Source: Jejuia sp049889775
GTDB taxonomy: Bacteria > Bacteroidota > Bacteroidia > Flavobacteriales > Flavobacteriaceae
Length of the DNA: 64,000 bases
Assembly: GCA_049889775.1 (NCBI GenBank)
Contig: JBMHCT010000035.1
Location: 280,995-344,994 of the forward strand
Direction: 5' to 3'
Shown here piece by piece: positions 18,297-27,757 of this stretch; positions within the stretch are counted from its first letter, which is position 1; every line of letters starts with the position of its first letter. The translations under genes and the position numbers were made by a program. Below the pieces are notes generated by a model. The model made no database searches, had not been told where the DNA came from, and worked only from the letters and a program-made list of their open reading frames with translations.

Positions 18297-20204
18297 TTAT
18301 GAAAGCTCCTCAAGTTCAAATTGAATCGACTCCCAGTCTTCCATTAATTTTTGAAGTTTTTTCTTTTTGGCTTGATATCTATCAAAAAATGATTTGTCGG
18401 CAACCGTCGCATCATAATTAGTGGCTAACTCTACATCATCCTCCTTAATCTCTTTCTCCAGCTGAGAAATTTTAGCTTCTACATTACTCAATTTATTATT
18501 AAGAGATTTTAGTCGTTTTTGATCTTGATAACTTGTATTCTTTTTTTGTTTAGGTGCTTCTTGAATAACTGTTCTCTTTTCTACCTCTCTCAGATTTTCA
18601 ACCTGACGTTGCTCAAGATAAAAGTCTATATCACCTAAAAATTCTTTTATCTTATGATCTTTGAACTCATACACCACATTTGTTAATCCTTGTAGAAAAT
18701 CACGATCGTGGGACACTAATATTAGCGTACCTTCAAAACGTTTTAGGGCTTCTTTAAGTACATTTTTCGACTTAATGTCTAAATGGTTTGTAGGCTCATC
18801 CATAATAAGCACATTAAATGGCTGTAGCATCAATTTTGCCAAAGCCAATCGGTTTCGTTCTCCACCAGACAACACTTTAACATACTTTTCAACCTCGTCA
18901 CCTCTAAACAAAAAGGAACCCAAAATATCTCTCACTTTACTGCGGTTAGACTCGTTTGCAGTATCAATCATTGTATCTAAAACAGTTTTATTGCCATCTA
19001 GGTATTCTGCTTGATTTTGGGCGAAATAACCAATTTGCACATTATGTCCCAACTTTAAATGGCCTTGATGTTTAATATCACCTACAATTATTTTGGCTAA
19101 AGTTGATTTCCCTTGTCCGTTTTGTCCAACAAATGCTGTCTTACTGTCACGCTCAACTAATAAATCAATTGCTTTCAGAACATTTTTTTCTCCATAACTT
19201 TTTGAAACGTTCTCTGCCTCAACAACAACTTTCCCAGGTGTTATAGAAACAGGAAAATTAAGTGTCATTACACTCGTGTCATCTTCATCTACTTCAATAC
19301 GCTCAATTTTATCAAGCTTTTTTATGAGAGATTGTGCCATAGAGGCTTTGGAGGCCTTAGCCCTAAACTTCTCTATCAACTTTTCTGTATGTTCAATTTG
19401 CTTCTGTTGATTTTTTTGAGACGCCAACTGTTGAGTCTTCAACTCTTGTCTTAAAATCAGATATTTTGAATATGGTTTGGGGTAATCGTAAATTCTACCC
19501 AAGGAAATTTCAATGGTGCGATTAGTAACATTATCCAAAAACATTTTGTCATGGGATACTATTACCACAGCACCGTTATAACTTTTCAGAAAGTTTTCTA
19601 ACCAAATTATGGATTCAATATCTAAGTGGTTGGTAGGCTCATCTAAAAGTAATATATCATTATTTTGTAGTAGAAGTTTAGCAAGTTCGATACGCATGCG
19701 CCAACCTCCAGAAAAGGTATCGGTCAGCTTTTCAAAATCTTCTCTTTTGAAACCTAAACCTTGTAAAATACGTTCGGTATTGCCTTGATAATTATAGCCA
19801 CCTATGATTTCATATTGATGTTGTAAGTCATTAATATCAATCATCAATTGATTATAACCTTCACTTTCATAATCTGTGCGTTCTGCGAGTTGCACGTTAA
19901 TCTGCTCCATTTTCGCCTCTAAGGCTTTAATATCGGTGAATGCTTCATAGGCTTCTGCCAAAACTGTTCTACCAAAATCAAAATCAATATCCTGTTTTAG
20001 GAATCCGATTTTTAAAGATTTATCAGCAGCAATCTGTCCTGAATCAGGTTCTAGTTCGTTAGAAAGAATCTTTAACATAGTTGATTTACCTGCTCCATTC
20101 TTGCCTATAAGTCCAACACGATCACCATTCCCAAGCTTAAACGTAATACTTTCAAAGAGGTATTCTCCTTGAAATGAAATTGATAAATTGTGGATATTAA
20201 GCAT
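18297..20204 (-). CDS. ABC-F family ATP-binding protein
   Basis: The 635-residue protein has two ABC ATPase domains in one chain and no membrane segment. Walker A motifs are GKNGAGKST (about 36-44) and GQNGQGKST (about 355), signature motifs are SGGWRMR and SGGERNR, and both Walker B motifs read DEPTNHLD, as in ABC-F proteins. A linker of about 80 residues separates the domains, and a C-terminal charged coiled coil (about 550-630) resembles the Uup-type tail. ABC-F proteins act on the ribosome or on nucleic acid rather than in transport. The exact subgroup is uncertain. Confidence 0.93.
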   Translation of the reverse strand: MLNIHNLSISFQGEYLFESITFKLGNGDRVGLIGKNGAGKSTMLKILSNELEPDSGQIAADKSLKIGFLKQDIDFDFGRTVLAEAYEAFTDIKALEAKMEQINVQLAERTDYESEGYNQLMIDINDLQHQYEIIGGYNYQGNTERILQGLGFKREDFEKLTDTFSGGWRMRIELAKLLLQNNDILLLDEPTNHLDIESIIWLENFLKSYNGAVVIVSHDKMFLDNVTNRTIEISLGRIYDYPKPYSKYLILRQELKTQQLASQKNQQKQIEHTEKLIEKFRAKASKASMAQSLIKKLDKIERIEVDEDDTSVMTLNFPVSITPGKVVVEAENVSKSYGEKNVLKAIDLLVERDSKTAFVGQNGQGKSTLAKIIVGDIKHQGHLKLGHNVQIGYFAQNQAEYLDGNKTVLDTMIDTANESNRSKVRDILGSFLFRGDEVEKYVKVLSGGERNRLALAKLMLQPFNVLIMDEPTNHLDIKSKNVLKEALKRFEGTLILVSHDRDFLQGLTNVVYEFKDHKIKEFLGDIDFYLEQRQVENLREVEKRTVIQEAPKQKKNTSYQDQKRLKSLNNKLSNVEAKISQLEKEIKEDDVELATNYDATVADKSFFDRYQAKKKKLQKLMEDWESIQFELEELS

Positions 20205-20290
20205 AGAATTGTGACTTTAGTTACAGTGTACAACATTTAAAAAACTACCTTTGTAATAGCACACTTGCGCGCAAAAATACATCAAAATAT

Positions 20291-20683
20291 ATGTTTAAAA
20301 AAGGAACAAAACTATATAGTATTTTAACTGGTTATTGCCCCAAATGCCATCAAGAATCTATGTATACTGTTAAGAATCCGTATATTTTAACAGACACGCT
20401 AAAAATTAACGAACGCTGTTTTCATTGCGATACGAAGTATCGTATTGAGCCCTCATTTTTCTATGGCGCTATGTACGTAAGTTATGCCGTAGGCGTTGCT
20501 TTTGGAGTTGCTGCATTTATTATCGCTAACCTATTTTTTGGTGCCAGTCTTTTAAACACTTTTATTGCCATTGTAGGAACCTTGGTTGCTTTTATGCCAA
20601 TTATAATGCGACTTTCCAGAAATATTTGGATAAATATGTTTATGAGTTATGATGAAAAGTTGGTGAAAAAAGAGAAAAGTTAG
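20291..20683 (+). CDS. DUF983 family membrane protein
   Basis: The 130-residue product has two CxxC pairs (C16/C19 and C43/C46) that probably hold zinc, followed by two TM helices (about 58-80 and 84-106), the DUF983 layout. The family is widespread but has no assigned role. A TACCTTTG at 20246-20253 upstream fits the flavobacterial -7 element. Its stop overlaps the convergent oxidoreductase gene by 4 bp. Confidence 0.88.
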   Translation: MFKKGTKLYSILTGYCPKCHQESMYTVKNPYILTDTLKINERCFHCDTKYRIEPSFFYGAMYVSYAVGVAFGVAAFIIANLFFGASLLNTFIAIVGTLVAFMPIIMRLSRNIWINMFMSYDEKLVKKEKS

Positions 20684-21726
20684 TCAAATCTAGAAATATT
20701 TATTTCTTTTTCTATTGGAGCGTTCTCTTCTATAAAATGATACAACTTTTTTGCCACGTAAGGTCCTATCATAACACCTCGTGTTCCCAGACCATTGAGT
20801 AAATACATGTTGTGCAACTTAGCATGCCTGCCAATCATGGGGCGTCTGTCTCTAACTGTTGGCCTTATTCCTGCAACTTGCTTGATAATTTCAAAATCGC
20901 AGCATATCATACCTTTAAGTCCCTCTAACATTTTAGTTTTTGCTTTTTCAGTGGTAGTGTGTGTCAAATCATATAACTCATAGGTAGCACCAACTATATA
21001 CAGGTCATTACCTATCGGAATAAGAAAAACTGGGCCTTTCAGAACATAGTCAATTTTAAGTTCTGGCGCATAAATAGTTAGAAGTTCCCCCTTAGTAGGC
21101 GACAATTGTAAATTTGTAAAAAAAGGATTTTTCGCAACACCAAAACCTTCAGAAAAAACAATATGTTTTGCTCTAAGTTGTTTGTAAACCACACCTTCAG
21201 CCATGTGTTCTAAAGCATCATAATTAAAAGATTCTGAAGAAATTGTGCCATTGTATTGTAAAAACGATTTGTAAGACGCAATAAGTTTCTTAACATCTAT
21301 ACGACCAGTATGCAACACCTTACCAAATCCAAATGGTGCTTTAATGGCTTCATTATCATTTTGAATGATTCTATTTGAAAGGTATTTTGAAAGCATAGGC
21401 TTATCAGAAGCTGTAAACCAATCGTTTTGCTCTTCTATTGAAGCAAATTTTCTATATACAGGAATCTTATAATCTAAAGTAATCTTCAATAATTCTTCCA
21501 ATACCTGATAATGCTGCATTGCCAAGTCTAGCTGTTCGTCTCCTTTCCAAATAGCCGTAAAGCGTTTTAAAACTACCGGATTATACAAGCCCCCAGCCAC
21601 TGTAGAAGATTTTTGGGAACTGTCATCAAATACAATAAAACTTTTGTTATTTAATCTCAACTGCTCACAAAAACTTGTACCAGCCAAACCAAGACCAACA
21701 ACTATATAGTCATACTTCTTTTTCAT
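20680..21726 (-). CDS. FAD-dependent oxidoreductase (DAO/glycine oxidase-like)
   Basis: This 348-residue protein opens with a dinucleotide-binding motif (VVGLGLAGTSFCEQL) and has the DAO fold. The C-terminal stretch VAGIRPTVRDRRPMIGRH and the closing LNGLGTRGVMIGPYVA are typical of the DadA/ThiO/MnmC-C group. It should oxidise an amine with FAD. It lacks a thiamine-gene neighbourhood, so a specific substrate cannot be named. It is a single gene read toward DUF983. Confidence 0.88.
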   Translation of the reverse strand: MKKKYDYIVVGLGLAGTSFCEQLRLNNKSFIVFDDSSQKSSTVAGGLYNPVVLKRFTAIWKGDEQLDLAMQHYQVLEELLKITLDYKIPVYRKFASIEEQNDWFTASDKPMLSKYLSNRIIQNDNEAIKAPFGFGKVLHTGRIDVKKLIASYKSFLQYNGTISSESFNYDALEHMAEGVVYKQLRAKHIVFSEGFGVAKNPFFTNLQLSPTKGELLTIYAPELKIDYVLKGPVFLIPIGNDLYIVGATYELYDLTHTTTEKAKTKMLEGLKGMICCDFEIIKQVAGIRPTVRDRRPMIGRHAKLHNMYLLNGLGTRGVMIGPYVAKKLYHFIEENAPIEKEINISRFD

Positions 21727-21740
21727 TAGTACGAATATAA

Positions 21741-21767
21741 AAAACGCCCGCTTTACAGCGGGCGTTT
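21741..21767 (-). terminator. Terminator of the gldKLMN operon
   Basis: AAAACGCCCGCT and AGCGGGCGTTTT form a perfect 12-bp stem around TTAC, followed on the minus strand by further T. It lies 24 bp after the gldN stop. Confidence 0.9.
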
Positions 21768-21790
21768 TTAACTTATTTTGATTTTTTGAT

Positions 21791-22681
21791 TTAGTATGTC
21801 CACATATCTAACTCAAAATCTCTAATTTTTGTTTTAATACGCTCAGACTCTAGAAGTTGCATCAATGCATTATCCGTAATGTACTCATTTACTTGTCTAT
21901 CGCCTTGAACATTTTCTTCCTTGTAAATGTATCCTTGAAAACGTCTAGAATTCAACAAATGATCGAATGAGTGTGGTATCGCACTATTGGCGTTATTAAA
22001 GGCTTTTGCCTCATGTAGTACCTCTCTTGCGTCTGGGAAAAACACCCAGAATAAAGGCACTAAGTCTGGATTTTCGTCATCAATAAAGTTAACATCTGGT
22101 GCCACTGGTGCAATTCCCAAAAGTCTGTACTTCATTTCTGCTTGACGCTTATCAAAATACCATAAACCTTTAACACGATACTCTACAATATCTGCAGCAG
22201 TGATATCTCGTCTGTCGATATATTCTTCTGACAATTCTTCGCCCGCATTTAACTGCTCAATACCATATTCCGTAGTATCAATTTTAGTTAATGCAGATTC
22301 AATATCCTTTAACGTACGTTTTGTTGTAAAATAAGAATCGTCATAAATATTTTTTATTTTTCCATTCTTGATGTTTTTCATTAAAACATCGTACAACGAA
22401 CGTCTGTTACTACCAATGTTATTCGTATCGATTGGATAGTATAAAGAGAAATTAGCACGCTCATCTAGTCTTACCCTTTCCCATGTCATTTTAGAAAATA
22501 GAATATCTCTATCGTCTACATATCCATATTCTAAAGGCTTGTCATTGTCAATTTCCTTTTGCTCTTCTGTTCTCACCCCAATTTCTTCAGGGCTTTTAGC
22601 GTTAAGTATATTTGCTTGAGCAAATGTACTTGCAGCTGTAAAAACAGTTAACACAGATAATAAAATACTTTTCAAATTCAT
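21791..22681 (-). CDS. gldN: Gliding motility / type IX secretion protein GldN
   Basis: GldN is a periplasmic component of the type IX secretion system that works with GldK at the outer membrane. The 296-residue product has a signal peptide (SILLSVLTVFTAASTFAQ) and typical GldN phrases (WERVRLDERANFSLYYP and IAPVAPDVNF). It is last in the order gldK-L-M-N, 48 bp after gldM, the normal flavobacterial arrangement. Confidence 0.95.
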   Translation of the reverse strand: MNLKSILLSVLTVFTAASTFAQANILNAKSPEEIGVRTEEQKEIDNDKPLEYGYVDDRDILFSKMTWERVRLDERANFSLYYPIDTNNIGSNRRSLYDVLMKNIKNGKIKNIYDDSYFTTKRTLKDIESALTKIDTTEYGIEQLNAGEELSEEYIDRRDITAADIVEYRVKGLWYFDKRQAEMKYRLLGIAPVAPDVNFIDDENPDLVPLFWVFFPDAREVLHEAKAFNNANSAIPHSFDHLLNSRRFQGYIYKEENVQGDRQVNEYITDNALMQLLESERIKTKIRDFELDMWTY

Positions 22682-22729
22682 CTTATTTTATTTTTATGCT
22701 ATGGGTAACGTAAAAGTTAACCCGATATT

Positions 22730-24289
22730 TTAATTTGTTAATTCAACAAATACTGGTGATACTTTTTTAAGTATTACACTTACACCACTAGCTTTTGCTT
22801 CTATATCAAATATTTGAACTCCAGAACCACGCTTCGCTTTACGTAAAGCACCTTTTGCTCTGCTGTCTAATTTGTTACCTCTAACCTCTATAGTTGGTTG
22901 ACCAGGAACTTTAAATTTAAAACCAGTAACACGTAATGGCAATTCGAAATCAAAATCTTCAAACATAGCACCAATAGTAGATTTCTCTAAACTTTGACGT
23001 TGCATTTTTGTTGAAGTTTCTCCTCTTACCGTTCCTGTTGGCCTTGGTAAATCTTTAATTCTAAATGTTGCATTATCAGATACTTTTCCACCATCAGGTA
23101 ATGTTCCAGTAACGTTAATTGTAACTTCTCTACCCTTAACAGATGTAGCATCCATAACATATTTGCTTCCGCTACCTCTTGATAATCCTTGAGCACTTGC
23201 AGTAACTTTATTATCAGGAATACCTGCAAAAGAAATCGTCATTGGGTTTTTTACACCACGATACACTACATTCATTTTATCTGCGGAAATAGTAGCCGAA
23301 TTTGGTTTAGCAACTGTTGCAAAAGATGAATTTACAGGAACTTCAATCTCTTCACCACCTTCACCAAAAATAAGGTTACCTGTAATTTTATGTTCTCCAA
23401 CACCACCAGTACCAACTTTCAATTTTACCTTACCGTCTTCAATGGTATATTGGTTTTCAGAAAGCGGTCTTCCATCTAGTTTCAACTCCACTCTTTTTGG
23501 TTTAGTAGAAGCATCTTTTCTACCTAAAACTATTTCACCATCGAATTGCTCTCCGTTAAAATAAGCTGATTTAGAGGTTTCCATTAAAGTAGTATAGTTT
23601 GTCATAGAAACTTGACTAGATAACTCACCTTCTAACATTTTAGATAAAACTTCAGACTCTGTAGTTTTAATATCTGCTTGAAGTTGTGTCATTTTAGTTA
23701 AAGAAGCTACTAAAGGAAATCCTTTGTAATGGTAATCCAACCAATCCACTTTTACTCCGTCTCTATTAAGAACAGGATCTGTATTAAACTTCGTATTTAC
23801 TTCTTTTATAACAGATTCCATTCCCTTTTCATCTGCTAAAACTTGAGCTACACCTTCTCTAAACATCTTCATTTTAGCCAAAAACTCTTGACCTTCTTCT
23901 TTAATCTTATCTCCTTTAAAGAAGTTTTCATCTAAATAGTCACCCTTATCCATTACTTCGTAATCTGTCGGATCATCTATTTTCGCCGTCATTTTACCTT
24001 TTAATTCTGTCAAATAAGAATCAAAATCATGTGCCAACTTATCGATTTGATTAGCTTTAGCTTGTAAAGGCTTGTATTTTTCAGGGGCATCTGCCGCTTT
24101 TTGGTCTAAACTAGCAACAAAGCTAGCATTTCTAGCCTCAGTGGCCTCGTTGGACTCCGTAAGCTTTTCGTTCATTAATCCGAAGGCTGATAAAACTTCT
24201 TTCGACATATTTAACGCTAACATCGCGATGAATATTAAATACATCAAGTTTATCATCTTCTGTCTTGGTGATAAATTTCCTCCTGCCAT
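22730..24289 (-). CDS. gldM: Gliding motility / T9SS motor protein GldM
   Basis: GldM spans the inner membrane and, with GldL, forms the proton-powered motor of the T9SS. The 519-residue product starts MAGGNLSPRQKMINLMYLIF, the conserved GldM N-terminus with one TM helix (about 12-32). A helical periplasmic domain follows, then stacked beta domains (about 225-515). It lies 41 bp after gldL. Length is normal for GldM. Confidence 0.97.
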   Translation of the reverse strand: MAGGNLSPRQKMINLMYLIFIAMLALNMSKEVLSAFGLMNEKLTESNEATEARNASFVASLDQKAADAPEKYKPLQAKANQIDKLAHDFDSYLTELKGKMTAKIDDPTDYEVMDKGDYLDENFFKGDKIKEEGQEFLAKMKMFREGVAQVLADEKGMESVIKEVNTKFNTDPVLNRDGVKVDWLDYHYKGFPLVASLTKMTQLQADIKTTESEVLSKMLEGELSSQVSMTNYTTLMETSKSAYFNGEQFDGEIVLGRKDASTKPKRVELKLDGRPLSENQYTIEDGKVKLKVGTGGVGEHKITGNLIFGEGGEEIEVPVNSSFATVAKPNSATISADKMNVVYRGVKNPMTISFAGIPDNKVTASAQGLSRGSGSKYVMDATSVKGREVTINVTGTLPDGGKVSDNATFRIKDLPRPTGTVRGETSTKMQRQSLEKSTIGAMFEDFDFELPLRVTGFKFKVPGQPTIEVRGNKLDSRAKGALRKAKRGSGVQIFDIEAKASGVSVILKKVSPVFVELTN

Positions 24290-24330
24290 TTTAAATTAGG
24301 TTTTGGTTATTAAATTTGGGTAACCCCTAA

Positions 24331-24966
24331 TTATTTTTTGTTCATTGCAGTTAACATACCACCATATACGCCATTTAATGAAGATAAATGCGACGCTAAT
24401 GATTCCATTTGTTCTTTTACTTTAGCAGCATTTTCTACAGACTCTTCATTAATTGAAGCTTGTTTGTTAATGCTTTCTAATTGTACTTTATATAAGCTGT
24501 TTAAAGATTCCATTTGGGCAGCAGCCAATGATAATTCCTCACCATATTTTTGAGTAGCTTGGATAGAATCTACAGTTGGAGAAATACCTTTTGCGGCACC
24601 TTCAAAGTTCTTAATGCTTTCGCCTAAGCTTGCCATTAACTCTCCGTCAATTTTTGCTTCTTTAAGTAATTCGTCTAACTTTTGTGATAATACACCTTTA
24701 GGATTTTGCTGCTCTTTTTCGCTGGCAGCTCCACCTGCTAATTCAGGATATACTAAAGACCAATCTAAATCGTCATCTACCGGTTCAAATGCTGATAATG
24801 CAAAAATAATTGCTTCAGTTACCAAACCGATGGTTAACATTACATTACCTGTTAAGAATCCTATTTCGAAGTGTGTAATTTTAAATAATGCTCCGATGAT
24901 TACGATAGATGCCCCTAATCCGTAGGCCATATTCATAAATCTTTTACTTGCTTTTGACTGTGCCAT
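24331..24966 (-). CDS. gldL: Gliding motility / T9SS motor protein GldL
   Basis: GldL is the inner-membrane partner of GldM. The 211-residue protein has two N-terminal TM helices (about 12-29 and 38-58; the second contains TEAIIFALSAFEP with the buried acidic residue of the motor) and a long cytoplasmic helical region (about 95-210). It follows gldK after 85 bp. Confidence 0.97.
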   Translation of the reverse strand: MAQSKASKRFMNMAYGLGASIVIIGALFKITHFEIGFLTGNVMLTIGLVTEAIIFALSAFEPVDDDLDWSLVYPELAGGAASEKEQQNPKGVLSQKLDELLKEAKIDGELMASLGESIKNFEGAAKGISPTVDSIQATQKYGEELSLAAAQMESLNSLYKVQLESINKQASINEESVENAAKVKEQMESLASHLSSLNGVYGGMLTAMNKK

Positions 24967-25051
24967 AATTTTTGGTTTTTAAATTTTTAAGTAGACAAAC
25001 TACTCAAGTAGGTTAAATTAATAGTTATTATTGCTTTTGATTAATCAATAT

Positions 25052-26413
25052 TTATTTACCGTTCTTAGTTACGTTTGTCCCCATGTAATCTTGAACAGTT
25101 CTGAAACCTATATAACTTCTTGCTGAATCTTGATATTCGTAATCTCTTGAACTTACTTGTAAGAAGTAAGCAACATCTTTCCAAGAACCACCACGTATTA
25201 CTTTACGCGTATTTTGTGGATCATTAACACTTGGATTAATTGTTGAAGAATACTCATATGATGCAGGATCGTAAGATGCATTTACCCATTCTGCAACATT
25301 ACCTGCCATATTGTATAAATTGTAATCGTTAGGTTCGTAAGATTTTGCTTCTACCGTGTATAATGCCTGATCTGCAGCATAATCTCCTCTCACTGGCTTA
25401 AAGTTTGCCATAAAACAACCTCTATCACTCTTAGTGTAAGGCCCTCCCCATGGGTATGTTGCAGCTTGCAACCCACCGCGAGCGGCATATTCCCACTCTG
25501 CTTCACTTGGTAATCTAAATGTATTTACCAAAGCTGCGCCTTTTCTTGATTTTTGGTACGAATTTTTGTTGATGGTTCTCCACTCGCAAAATGCTTTTGC
25601 TTGTTTCCATGTTACACCAACTACAGGATAATCTCCATAAGCCTCGTGCCAGAAATAATCGTTATGCATCGGCTCATTATAAGAATACTGGAAATCCCTG
25701 ATCCAAACTGTAGTATCAGGATAAATTTCTAACTCTTCCTTCTTAATTACTTTACTTCGATCTACACCTCTATTACGAGCTGCTTCTTGAATATCCATAT
25801 AACTGTACTGGAATTTAAATTTCTTTACATCCCAAGTACGTTGTCCGTTATATGATTCTTCTAAAGGTAAATACATGGTATCCATTACCTCTGCGTAGTA
25901 TTCATCTGGATATTCTTCAGTATCTAAGATTAAGTCAATGTCCTTGTTAATTTTTCTACCCTCGTATCCTGTTGGACCGAGACCAGTATAATTTTCGAAC
26001 ATATATTTTTCGTAAACAGACATATTAGCGGTATCCGCATCCTTAAATGCATATTCGCCAATACCACCATCTTCTGGTGTTTTTCCAACCTCATCTGCCA
26101 AAATAGCAAGTTTCATTCTAAGAATAGAATCTCTTACCCAATGTACAAATTGTCGGTATTCGCTGTTTGTAATTTCGGTGGCATCCATGTAGAAGGCTCT
26201 TACCGTAACAGTTTTACCAGGAGCATCGTTTACCCCAGCAAGATCGTCGTCGGCCTTACCCATTATAAATGCACCTCCAGGAACAAGCTCCATACCATAA
26301 GGTTTTTCTGGATGCCATTTCTTCCCTTGAACTCCTACTAACTCTCCTCTATCTTTAGAGCCACAACTAGCTAGTAAAGTAAGTACTGCGGTTAATAAAA
26401 CAAACTTTTTCAT
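25052..26413 (-). CDS. gldK: Gliding motility / T9SS lipoprotein GldK
   Basis: GldK is an outer-membrane lipoprotein of the T9SS ring, built on a formylglycine-generating-enzyme-like (SUMF1) fold. The chosen start (26413, MKKFVLLTAVLTLLASCG) gives a proper lipoprotein signal peptide with the cysteine at position 17. The frame is open up to an ATG at 26494, but that would place 27 hydrophilic residues before the signal peptide; an ATG at 26419 is a minor alternative. FGE-like phrases are visible (LVPGGAFIMGKADDD, RLPSEAEWEYAARGG, GNVAEWVNASYDP, VIRGGSWKD). It is first in gldKLMN. Confidence 0.95.
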   Translation of the reverse strand: MKKFVLLTAVLTLLASCGSKDRGELVGVQGKKWHPEKPYGMELVPGGAFIMGKADDDLAGVNDAPGKTVTVRAFYMDATEITNSEYRQFVHWVRDSILRMKLAILADEVGKTPEDGGIGEYAFKDADTANMSVYEKYMFENYTGLGPTGYEGRKINKDIDLILDTEEYPDEYYAEVMDTMYLPLEESYNGQRTWDVKKFKFQYSYMDIQEAARNRGVDRSKVIKKEELEIYPDTTVWIRDFQYSYNEPMHNDYFWHEAYGDYPVVGVTWKQAKAFCEWRTINKNSYQKSRKGAALVNTFRLPSEAEWEYAARGGLQAATYPWGGPYTKSDRGCFMANFKPVRGDYAADQALYTVEAKSYEPNDYNLYNMAGNVAEWVNASYDPASYEYSSTINPSVNDPQNTRKVIRGGSWKDVAYFLQVSSRDYEYQDSARSYIGFRTVQDYMGTNVTKNGK

Positions 26414-26514
26414 ATTCATAGAAAACTCGAGGTTAATTATTATAGCTTCATTATTTGAGAGCGTAAACATATTTATATATTTTCGAAAAAACAACTTTTT
26501 ATCTAAAAAAAAAG

Positions 26515-26545
26515 CATTTTATCGTAAAAATAAAACATTTTATCG
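26515..26545. promoter_or_regulatory. Direct repeat upstream of gldK (possible regulator site)
   Basis: CATTTTATCG occurs at 26515-26524 and again at 26536-26545, exactly 21 bp apart, or two helical turns. The pair lies 100-130 bp upstream of the gldK start in the gap between gldK and the next operon. No known site is recognised. Confidence 0.35.
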
Positions 26546-26577
26546 ATGTTATTTACCTTTTGACCATGCTTTGTCTA

Positions 26578-27744
26578 TTACACGGAATTCTTCTGAAAGG
26601 CTTTAAACCAGCGTTCTGGAACAATATTATTGCATGCATCCAAATAATCTTGATGTGTGCATGGTAATAACGTATGTCTTTTTAATTTATTATTTACTTC
26701 TGATAAAAATGGTATCTCAACCCACCATCGTCCTGTTTTATTACTCTTATAGAAAATCAATTCCTGCGATTCTACTAAAGTGAAAAACTTTTGATAGCTA
26801 CTCTCATCCGCGAAATCAACATCTTGTACCCTGCAATTTACACCTTCTATAAAATACCATATAATTTGTGACACCAGCATTGATGTAATTTCATCATCAT
26901 TCGATGGCTTGTATTCATATATCCCAAAGGAACTTACTTTATTACTTATACCAGCATACCTTGCTACAGCACAAATTTCTTTCCCATCTAAACCATTGGG
27001 CGAAAATTTTTGTTTTACGCTTACCTCTGCACCTCTTACTGCTTTTAAATCAATACTTACTATGTTGGCATCGCGCAACACAGGCTCCACAATGGTAATA
27101 TCTTTATTTACTTCACCTAAACGGTAAGATTCAAAATACAGGCGCTCCATCAAATCTATTTCTTCTTGAGAATTAAAATAAGTTTGATAACCAATATTTG
27201 AATAGTTGAAAAGATTATAAGGTTCGTCTAAAATAACTTTACCTACGTAGCTATTGTTTTTTATGGGTTTTGCAGAATCGCCTAAATCAAACTTACAGTC
27301 CACATTTACCAAATTAACCATAGGCATTAGCGCATCATAGGCTCGATAATTGGCATATGTTAAATCTTGACTACCACCCAAAAGTACTGGAATGATATTT
27401 TTTTTAACCAGAATTTCTATAGTTTCCTTTAACGCAAAGTAGGTGTCATCAACACTTTCTCCTGCATTAATATCTCCCAAGTCGCCTATTGTAGTTCCCC
27501 AACTTCCAGGAAAAAGCGAGTAAAACGATTTTCTAATTTCATCAAGACTAAAGGTTTCGCCAATATAGTCTGCATCGTTTCTATTTTCAATAACACCTAA
27601 AATGACAATGGAAACACCTTCTAAATCAGGTATTCCGTTTTGAGTAGAATGCACTTTAATTTTTCTTCCCAATGCCTGCACAGACAACAACTCGTTATGT
27701 GCCAAAACGTTGTCTGAAACTGGTGAGAGGAAATTAAAATTCAT
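26578..27744 (-). CDS. Arginase/formimidoylglutamase-fold protein with altered metal site
   Basis: The 388-residue protein matches the ureohydrolase fold and the group usually labelled formimidoylglutamase in this family of bacteria. The motif GGSQD replaces GGDH (Q126 where the first His ligand is expected). VDCKFD replaces DAHxD (D149, K151, D153). SIDLKAV replaces the DxDxxDP ligand pair (D232, K234). Three of six manganese ligands are therefore changed, so ordinary ureohydrolase activity is doubtful. It is followed by no hut genes and ends the operon begun by topA (14 bp gap). A structural or regulatory role is possible. Confidence 0.8.
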   Translation of the reverse strand: MNFNFLSPVSDNVLAHNELLSVQALGRKIKVHSTQNGIPDLEGVSIVILGVIENRNDADYIGETFSLDEIRKSFYSLFPGSWGTTIGDLGDINAGESVDDTYFALKETIEILVKKNIIPVLLGGSQDLTYANYRAYDALMPMVNLVNVDCKFDLGDSAKPIKNNSYVGKVILDEPYNLFNYSNIGYQTYFNSQEEIDLMERLYFESYRLGEVNKDITIVEPVLRDANIVSIDLKAVRGAEVSVKQKFSPNGLDGKEICAVARYAGISNKVSSFGIYEYKPSNDDEITSMLVSQIIWYFIEGVNCRVQDVDFADESSYQKFFTLVESQELIFYKSNKTGRWWVEIPFLSEVNNKLKRHTLLPCTHQDYLDACNNIVPERWFKAFQKNSV

Positions 27745-27757
27745 GTTTTAGGTACTT

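Noticed and set aside
20680..21726. Thiamine-pathway glycine oxidase ThiO
   Set aside because: The fold fits, but no thiamine genes or TPP riboswitch are nearby, so the specific name is not justified.
26414..26494. Longer N-terminus for GldK starting at 26494
   Set aside because: It would put 27 polar residues ahead of the lipoprotein signal peptide, and a weak -7-like TATGTTTA on the minus strand (26464-26471) lies downstream of that ATG.
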